DNA from: Sinonovacula constricta
Taxonomy: Eukaryota > Mollusca > Bivalvia > Cardiida > Solecurtidae
Length of the DNA: 64,000 nucleotides
Direction of reading: 5' to 3'
Assembly (NCBI GenBank): GCA_007844125.1
Contig: CM017564.1
Coordinates: forward strand, 24,484,263-24,548,262
Within the stretch, counting starts at the first letter, position 1, and each line of letters starts with the position of its first letter. Below the pieces are notes generated by a model that searched no databases, had not been told where the DNA came from, and saw nothing but the letters and a program-made list of their open reading frames with translations. Both the position numbers and the translations under genes were made by a program. Of the stretch, positions 57,283 to 64,000 are shown in pieces.

Positions 57283-57530
57283 GGCGGCTTGCGGATCGGG
57301 AGGTCGCGAACCCCGGCCGGGTCAAACCAAAGACTTAAAAGTGGTAGTAGTGGCTTTCCTCCTAACGCTCGGGGCTAAGGGGACAGCATTACGCCTGACT
57401 CGTCGGTGTCAGTATAATGGACCGGCCGGGTTCCGTCCCTGAGCACATCATAAGTGCCCCTGTGCTATAATGATAGAAATCTCGCTGCACAGTATCGGCA
57501 AAAATGCCGGCAAATCCCATCCCATCACAA
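57283..57530 (+). repeat. tRNA-derived SINE, family S1, copy C (5'-truncated head)
   Basis: Begins within the tRNA-like head (gcttgcggatcgggaggtcg). It continues with cgcctgactcgtcggtgtca and gcccctgtgctataatgata, and ends gccggcaaatcccatcccat. Plus orientation. Box A is lost. Confidence 0.9.
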
Positions 57531-57830
57531 ACTGTCAGATACCACCTTGAAGATAAAGTTATATCCAAGTTGATTGCTCTGACGTCGATATCTATTTTAA
57601 GCAGAGATCACCATCGTGCTTATTTATAGATTTGGAAAGAATGAACATTTAGAGTGATTCTTTTCACAATTTGTTCTATCTAACATTGTAGGCAGTGTTC
57701 AAACCCGTCTTTTCTTAGACCTAAGTATAGATTTATGCAGAAATTATGTTTAAATCCCCCAAAACAGTAAAAAAAAATATTTTTACATACATTGGATATA
57801 GGCACACTCGGATGCTACATTTAAACTGAA

Positions 57831-58217
57831 ACGGATCTATTTATTGGGTGCAATAACTCGGATCAATATTTTGGTTCGATCTTTTCAATAAATTAAAACC
57901 TGAGCGTGGGAAAGAGGAAGTGTTATCCAAACTATTATCCAGAAAGAAAATAATGTATTATCCTTAGAAACACAACAGAAAGGTAGAAGAGAACAGGTTA
58001 AATAGTCGTCTGCAGGTATTTTCATGCTGTAAAGACCTATCAGTGCAAGTATACAAAATTAGGCACAACTTACGTGTTTAATTGTGCTTAACGCATGGTA
58101 TATCAGACTACGATAACGTCATAAAAAACGTTGTGGACAACGTGTCAATTTTAAAATAGAACCAGATTAGGTCTGATCGCATTAAAATCTACAAATAAAT
58201 TACTACTCTTATAAAAG
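57831..58217. other. Intergenic, nothing recognised
   Basis: No feature recognised. Confidence 0.4.
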
Positions 58218-58475
58218 GTACATATTGTGACATATTGTTGACATATTGTGACATATTGTGACATATTGTTGACATATTGTTGACATATTGTGACATATTG
58301 TGACATACTGTGACCTATTGTGACATATCGTGACATATCGTGACATATTGTGACATATTGTGACATACTGTGATATACTGTGACATACTGTGACATATTG
58401 TGACATACTGTGACATACTGTGACATATTGTGACATATTGTGACATACTGTGACATATTGTGACATATTGTGGAC
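58218..58475 (+). repeat. 10-bp tandem array (tgacatattg), about 26 units
   Basis: Units tgacatattg with a tgacatactg variant; several 11-bp units (ttgacatattg) sit near the left. The minus-strand frames repeating Cys-His/Asn-Met-Ser-Gln-Tyr-Val are by-products of the period. Confidence 0.97.
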
Positions 58476-59659
58476 GTACATGAAAAATAACATGTTGAAA
58501 AATGACTTTGATGTAAGAAAAGAGTTAATGTACATTATGCAGGAGTATATGCCTAATGGACATTTGGCAATTAATATTATTATCTATTAATATAAATTAT
58601 TCGTTTCTATTACAATATCGCGTAAAGAAAACAAGATTAAAAGCGGTGACCTATTTTAAAAAATACTAAATCGATTAAGATATACTTAGTACATTTAAAA
58701 TGATAACTCATAAGTGAGATCGATGAGTGTTGATACACCCGTATTGTAAAGGAAGCAATTAAACGTTGTAGTCTTATACAATTAAACTGTTTTTTATTGT
58801 CTGCAACTACCATTGAAGTATCTACATTTTAGACATATCCCCCAGCCCCCAACCCGCCTCGAAAACTGGCAATTAAAGGCGACTTCGTAAAATGACTTAC
58901 CACAAATTTGTTCTTACTTTTCGCTTGGCTTGCATGTGAAATACCTTTGTTCTGTGCCTTTTCGGAGTTTGGTATATGTTGCAATGCTCATAGGATTTTG
59001 TGATATATTCTTATACGAAATTTTTGTCTTAAAAGTTGTAACATCAGTTAATCAAATTACGTAGTAAATTAATAAGACTTTTATTTTAAACACATATTTT
59101 TGCCAGTTACGTATTTAAGGTTGATGAATTTGAAGAAAGTAAACAGGGCCGATCACTTGATCGCCGTGTTTAACTGGCAAAGTATTGACTTGTTTTGAAG
59201 TATTTCCGATTATAGCATGGCTAAACTGTCATTTTCTTCTCAATGAATACAATTTCTCCGTTGTATATATTCAGGACTGCCAAGTTTCAATATTTTGCCG
59301 ATATCTCTGCAAATAATTTTATACTGGTTGGAACTTTTCAAGTACTTTTGTTTTTACAATCCCGTGACCTGTTGTCTCGGATGAAACTTGGTTACAAGAA
59401 AAGTCATTGAAACAACAAAGGCGACGCAAAACCTGGGACAGGTTAAAGCAATATGCGAGCAAGTAAGAAGACATATTTGAAAAGTTATGTTTTTTACTGG
59501 ATAGTTTTTAATCTGAGACCATAGAATGGTTTAAAATAAAAACAAAATATAAAGATATATAAAAACCCGACAAAATTTAATAGGGTTTTCAAGATGTTAC
59601 ATACGTAAAAGAAAAGAAATTGCAAAGTTTTTAAAATTTACTATAAATTTAAATCGCAC
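58476..59659. other. Intergenic, nothing recognised
   Basis: AT-rich; no coding or repeat match seen. Confidence 0.4.
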
Positions 59660-60000
59660 AAACAGAAAACGCACCTGTACAGCAGCCTTAAATTACACAA
59701 ATCATGATTGGTAAGGTAGTATTTTCAGGAAAAGATTCCTTTCTTTCTTTCAAAGTATCTTATAGTTTAATATCAAAGTTGTTTTGCCCGGAAGCATTTT
59801 TGTATCAGGATTATGTACACAAAAAAACAAAGTTAAGTGTTTCCTAAAATTTACCCACTGTACGCATTTTAAAGTGGAATAAATGAAGACAAAAACTAAG
59901 CAAAACAGATCAATCTGGTATGTCATTGTTCAAGATGGAAAACAATATTACAAAGTTATAACGTATTTTTTTGCTAATGTGGTTAAACATTAACTTAACA
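59660..60000 (+). repeat. Dispersed repeat R6, copy 2
   Basis: Same order of blocks as 12,600-12,985 (atcaaagttgttttgc, gcatttttgtatcaggatta, 'cgcattttaaagtggaata'). Confidence 0.65.
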
Positions 60001-60289
60001 ACAGTTTCTGATTATAATCAGTTTTGCGTGCCATCTGACCTTGGAATATTTTATACGAAAAGGAGTAATTTACACATGCGTTTGCAATTTTTGGTACGCA
60101 ATACAGGTTAAGGAAATTGAAGCAATACATTTGTAAATGTTTCCTTATTACCCAATAAATCGAGCTTTACTGACTAGACTAGAAATGTACGGATTGTGCA
60201 TCAATTTAAAGTTGCTTAAATATTAATATCAATATTTAATAAAGAACTAATTGAAATTTAATTGGCTCAACTGCAATGGGGCACTCTTT
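60001..60289. other. Intergenic, nothing recognised
   Basis: AT-rich sequence. Confidence 0.4.
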
Positions 60290-60790
60290 GGTCTTAAATG
60301 TTGTATCCGACAATTTGTATTTAATACACGTACCAATATCAAATCTCCGCTTTGGAGAATTTGGTCAAGCTTTTTGCATTAACCCATACAGTAGTCGTTA
60401 TGAAGATGACTTTGAACACTAACTTTATTGTAAGACTGTACTAATCGCGAAAAGAATGCTCTAAATGTTCAATCATTCCAACTCTATACAAAGCGCAATG
60501 GTGGTCTCTGCTAAAAATAGATATCCACGTTAGAGCGGATTGCCCGGATGACTATATAAAAAAGTAAGTCGTCATGTGGTTTTCTAAGTTCAAAAATAGC
60601 TATCTCTGCAGCGTGGCTCGGATAGGAAACACCTGTTTGCAATGGCGAGTGTGACTTTATCCTTGATTGTTCAAACAGTATCTGGCATCAATAAACTGCA
60701 TTTTGCAATACCTTTTCATGTACCAATAACTTACTTTGTTATTTGAGAAAAATCTTTTGGTCCAAACTGTCGGATATCACAGTAAATATT
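60290..60790 (-). repeat. Dispersed repeat R5, inverted copy
   Basis: On the plus strand, 'ctctgctaaaaatagatatc', 'agctatctctgcagcgtggc' and tccaaactgtcggatatcac mirror the 51,766 copy in reverse. Confidence 0.78.
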
Positions 60791-61704
60791 GGGGTAAACG
60801 TGACAAAAAATGCATGATTGAAATAGGGTTATACAAATGCGCTCTCCGCTGATAGTTTCTTTATATCATATGTTCGAACAAAAAGTAAGCAAAAGTTGGA
60901 TTTTAAAATGTTTATTTTCCCGTTGATAGTTGAATTTAAGATCTTTCCTAACAATTAGCATTAAACAACATAATTATTAGTACAGCGAATGAGTACGCTC
61001 TACTTTATTTTCGTGAATTTTGAAAGTCCGATACTCTCTCGGCGCTTGCGGTATTATATTCTTTTAAAATCGACTCGAAACAACTACAACCATATTCGCT
61101 CATTCGTTCACTGTACTTGATAATCTTAATTTATCAGTCAAATCAAATGGTCGGATTACTGGGAATTTAATACTTTTCTGAACATTTAACAGACTTTCAT
61201 ATTCCTGTCAAGCTTATTCGCCGTGACATGGGCTTAACCCAGAGATATTTTTTTATATAATTTCATAATTACCAAAATGTCTAGACATCATAACCAACTA
61301 CAAAAATACATTAAATAAACTAACAGAAATTAAACTTACCCTTTGTTGAAATCAAAATCGATCTTTCTTAAGAACAAAAACACACACACACTCAGATATC
61401 TACAATATGTGTTTATGTTCAAAGGCAAAGTCTACCGATTACCATTATCCACAGCAAAAAGTTAACAACAACCAAGAACAGATTATCATAAATGATTGAA
61501 TATCTATTTCCACAGCCGCTTCAACAGGCGTACCATGAAATCACAGTTAATAAATATAGTCGCGATAGTTTAATCGCTGTGTATGGTGGTAGTATAGCAG
61601 GTGTGGCCAAGTGCTGCAAAAGCTTGCGAGAACAATATTAGTACAGGTTACATATGGAAGGGGATATCCGCCAAAAGTCTATGTATCTTAATTGCATTCC
61701 AATT
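60791..61704. other. Intergenic, nothing recognised
   Basis: AT-rich sequence with no recognised feature. Confidence 0.4.
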
Positions 61705-62115
61705 TATGTTGTTCGCATGTTCGTTTGTCATTATTACGCTATTATTCGTGTGATTATACGTGTATGTGTCATTCTTTCCACTGACTGCTTGATTGATGTT
61801 AATGGCTACTGTTTTGCTTATGTTTATTAGTTGTTATTATACATACATACAACTGGCTAATGCATGTTTAGAAGCGGCTGTGTTGAAATGACATCCGCAA
61901 AAGTCCATCCATGCACGATACTTGCCTGTATATATACATTCCATGTTCGTTTGTCATTGTTGCGTTATTTTCGTTTGATTATTCGTGCATGTGTCCTTTT
62001 TTTCCAGTGAGTGTTTGATTGATGTTAATGGCTGCTGCTTTGCTTATGTTTATATAAGTTGTTGTTATACATTTATACATCTGGCTAATGCAAGTTTGTA
62101 AGCGGTTGGGTAGTA
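61705..62115 (+). repeat. Diverged tandem duplication, period about 220 bp
   Basis: The blocks atgttcgtttgtcatt, gattgatgttaatggct, tttgcttatgttta and ctggctaatgca occur in the same order at about 61,718-61,865 and 61,940-62,095. Confidence 0.85.
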
Positions 62116-62336
62116 ATTACTGACTCTTAACAGAACACATACTTGATACAAAATCAAACTATATAATGACAATGTGTGTATCCTCTAAGTGCATACAGGG
62201 AACCAGTTATAAAAATTGGTCCTTCTTGATCAAATTCTTATTCAGGGGAAACAACCGCATCGTTCGATTAAAATACTAACCGGTCCCTACTCTTCAAATT
62301 GAAGTTAACCGGTGTGAAGGTATCTTTAACTTGAAA

Positions 62337-63027
62337 ATGTCGCTGCGAAAAATAATAGAATTAGTGCGGCGTCGACTTCTGTATGTAGCCTCCAGTTTAG
62401 AAAATGGTAGGTTGTTAAACGTGACCAATGATTTGGACACAGTAACCTCTATGGTTGTACAGCTGTCACAACTAACAAATGTAGACGAAGCTCTTGATTA
62501 CTTGGAGGCTGCATGCGATCTTTATAAGAGTTCGGAAACAGCAGCGAACCAGCAGACAATTATTCCAGCTGTTGAGCCGGGTTCCTTTGGTCGAACAAAG
62601 TTTTCAATTCCTATAGAAACACTTAGAATTTTTCTTGACAACAACTTTAAAGTGAAGGATATGGCAGCTTTTCTAGGTGTAAGCAAACGTACTCTAGAAC
62701 GCAGACTCCATGAGTTTAATTTACTGGTGCGGGACACATACACTATACAGTTCAGTAACAGATAATGAGATAATGAGCTAAATGAAAAAGTGTCATGCAT
62801 TGTAAATGATTTTCCCATATTGGATATCGAACCGTACATGGCATGCTGATGGCCCAGGGTCACCGTGTACAGGAGTACAGAGTTCGACAAGCAGTGCAGA
62901 ACACTGACCCTCAAGGTGTTCTGTTTCGTCGGTTATTTTTAACCACCTGCAGGATTCATCGTAGGACCTACAGTGTTAGGGGATCACAGGCATTGTGGCA
63001 CATTTGTGGGAACAACAAGTTGATAAG
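62337..63027 (+). pseudogene. HTH + integrase-core protein, 5' portion (exon 1), broken
   Basis: The ATG at 62,337 gives MSLRKIIELVRRRLLYVASS, then a helical Leu-rich region and a helix-turn-helix at about residues 98-126 (KVKDMAAFLGVSKRTLERRL). After VRDTY, TAA (62,763) and TGA (62,766) interrupt the frame, which then continues with 'NELNEKVSCIVNDFPI'. A shift near 62,838-62,845 leads to LMAQGHRVQEYRVRQAVQNT and RRTYSVRGSQALWHICGNNK. In the family the last block reads Trp-His-Ile-Asp-Gly-Asn; the first catalytic Asp of the DDE core is Cys here. The exon ends at ...ataag|gtaaaa. Related genes are multicopy in invertebrates and fish; whether they are host genes or transposon-derived is open. 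Confidence 0.8.
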
Positions 63028-63855
63028 GTAAAAAAAACATGTCATTTTGTAAGTTTACTTTGCATGTTTAAACTAGCAACCTCAACTGATTATTGATTTA
63101 TCTGCTTATCAGTTGGAATTAGGCATTTTTCAAGCACCTCTTGTATTTAATTATTCATAAATCAATTATTTATTGCAGCAGATTCTTAATCATTACATGT
63201 TTAGAAAGCAGAATAAATTATCTACAAGCCGATATAAATTGTTTTATGGTTTAGGCAACAGTGTGTCTCATGTAATTAGTTAATTGAAGATTGGTGGCCA
63301 ATGTTTAACCCTGCTGTTTTCCAGGCTCTTTGTTTTTGACGGCCATGTGCTGTCATTTAAAATGCAATTAAAAACCCTTTAATGAATATTTATGAGGTGT
63401 CAAAAATAAAGAAGGCGATTGGCTGCCCTTTATGACAGTGTTTGACACTTTTCCATAAGTAACGCCGAACCGAAAAAGTTATTTAAAATTAAAGAAATAT
63501 CATAACATTTTTAGGTCCGCTGAAAAAGTATTAATACATAAATAGGCAAAGTTTCGCGGAAAAAAATGCCAATTTTTGAAACTGGAAATGTCTTTTTTTT
63601 ATTAATAAAGATATTTTAAAAAATTAAAAAGTTCTTTTATCCTCAAACTCTGACCTTTCAGAATATGCTATTTTTATTACAATACATTAAGTTTGAACAA
63701 TCAGCTGGGGTTGCTATTTAAACCCAAGCTATTTTCTTAAACTGGTATATTAGTTTAAACTTGGGTTTTCTATTTTTATATACTTTTTTTAAAGATATTT
63801 TATGTTTTTATTTTATGTAACACAGTAAATTATCAGTTTTATACAATTTATTCAG
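63028..63855 (+). other. 828-bp intron of the integrase-core gene
   Basis: Donor ag|gtaaaa and acceptor tttattcag|g. Joining them keeps a phase-2 codon (AG+G = Arg) and links 'NNKLIR' to WRFVIHGGIDRFSRLPV, as expected across this conserved region. Inside, aaacccaag at 63,719 pairs with cttgggttt near 63,758 to form a small inverted repeat. Confidence 0.8.
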
Positions 63856-64000
63856 GTGGCGATTTGTTATACATGGAGGAATAGACCGCTTCTCAAGACT
63901 GCCAGTTTATTTAAAAGTGAGCAATAATAACAGAGCACAGACTGTCGTTGATGCTTCCGTTAAGGCTGCTACAGAGTATGGTTTGCCACATAGGGTACGA
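63856..64000 (+). pseudogene. Integrase-core protein, next exon (runs off window)
   Basis: Open for 48 codons to the window edge: WRFVIHGGIDRFSRLPVYLK, then 'VSNNNRAQTVVDASVKAATEYGLPHRVR'. His-Gly-Gly-Ile-Asp-x-Phe-Ser-Arg is the second strand of the RNase-H-like integrase core, and GLPHRVR is the usual run-up to the second catalytic Asp, which would lie just outside. This exon itself shows no break, but the gene is disrupted upstream. Confidence 0.82.

Larger units (their letters stand above)
55140..57830 (+). repeat. Dispersed repeat R5, copies interrupted by a hAT element and a SINE
   Basis: R5 sequence at 55,140-55,377 continues at 57,009-57,282 and 57,531-57,830. The 55,378-57,000 gap is a hAT-like element and the 57,283-57,530 gap is a SINE S1. 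The word gcaagctgtcgg before the SINE and acaaactgtcag after it may be its target duplication. Confidence 0.65.

Noticed and set aside
58151..58535. Met-Ser-Gln-Tyr-Val repeat protein on the minus strand
   Set aside because: By-product of the 10-bp tandem array, open in more than one frame.
62331..62336. TTG at 62,331 as start of the integrase-core protein
   Set aside because: An ATG lies six bases downstream at 62,337 and TTG starts are rare in animals.

Overview
The window looks like nuclear DNA from a marine invertebrate, most likely a mollusc or related lophotrochozoan. It is AT-rich, its only convincing host exon has intron-style borders, and it carries tRNA-derived SINEs, several non-LTR retrotransposon lineages, mariner, hAT, pogo-type and Mutator-like DNA elements, and long CA/TG tracts. 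The species cannot be fixed from sequence alone. There are no operons, bacterial-type promoters or CRISPR arrays.

Host-like coding is confined to the two edges. The left edge (1-469, minus) is a clean 156-codon exon of a drug/metabolite-type membrane transporter (SLC35/TPT fold) that runs off the window. The right edge (62,337-64,000, plus) is a decayed HTH plus integrase-core gene with a recognisable 828-bp intron. A third gene-like remnant (about 35,340-37,710) belongs to a large uncharacterised multicopy animal family with a CXC-type cysteine cluster. It has many stops and a 431-bp DNA element inserted in its best-conserved motif.

The rest is layered mobile DNA. Region by region: 0.6-6.6 kb SINE, MITE and hAT-like pieces; 7.0-9.6 kb a decayed LINE (minus) next to a SINE; 10.5-15.5 kb MITEs, tandem duplications and a Mutator-like element with a perfect 10-bp target duplication; 15.8-18.2 kb a 61/63-bp minisatellite; 18.9-21.9 kb a 5'-truncated LINE followed by TG and 50-bp repeats; 22.9-31 kb an inverted MITE pair, SINEs and C-rich DNA; 32.2-32.6 kb a Mutator-like element carrying a RecQ-helicase-like fragment; 33.7-34.4 kb CA tract and minisatellite; 39.4-45.1 kb a nest in which one old repeat holds a mariner and a CR1-like LINE tail, the latter split by a restriction-like-endonuclease LINE; 45.7-49.1 kb a LINE (minus) with one main frameshift; 49-58 kb SINEs, a foldback, a 1.6-kb hAT-like element containing a Mutator-like element, and copies of a dispersed 0.5-kb repeat; 58.2-58.5 kb a 10-bp array.

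The most informative observations are the helicase-fragment-bearing element, nested insertions whose order can be read from target duplications (including restoration of a reading frame), and the interrupted CXC-family gene. No transposase or reverse transcriptase here is intact.
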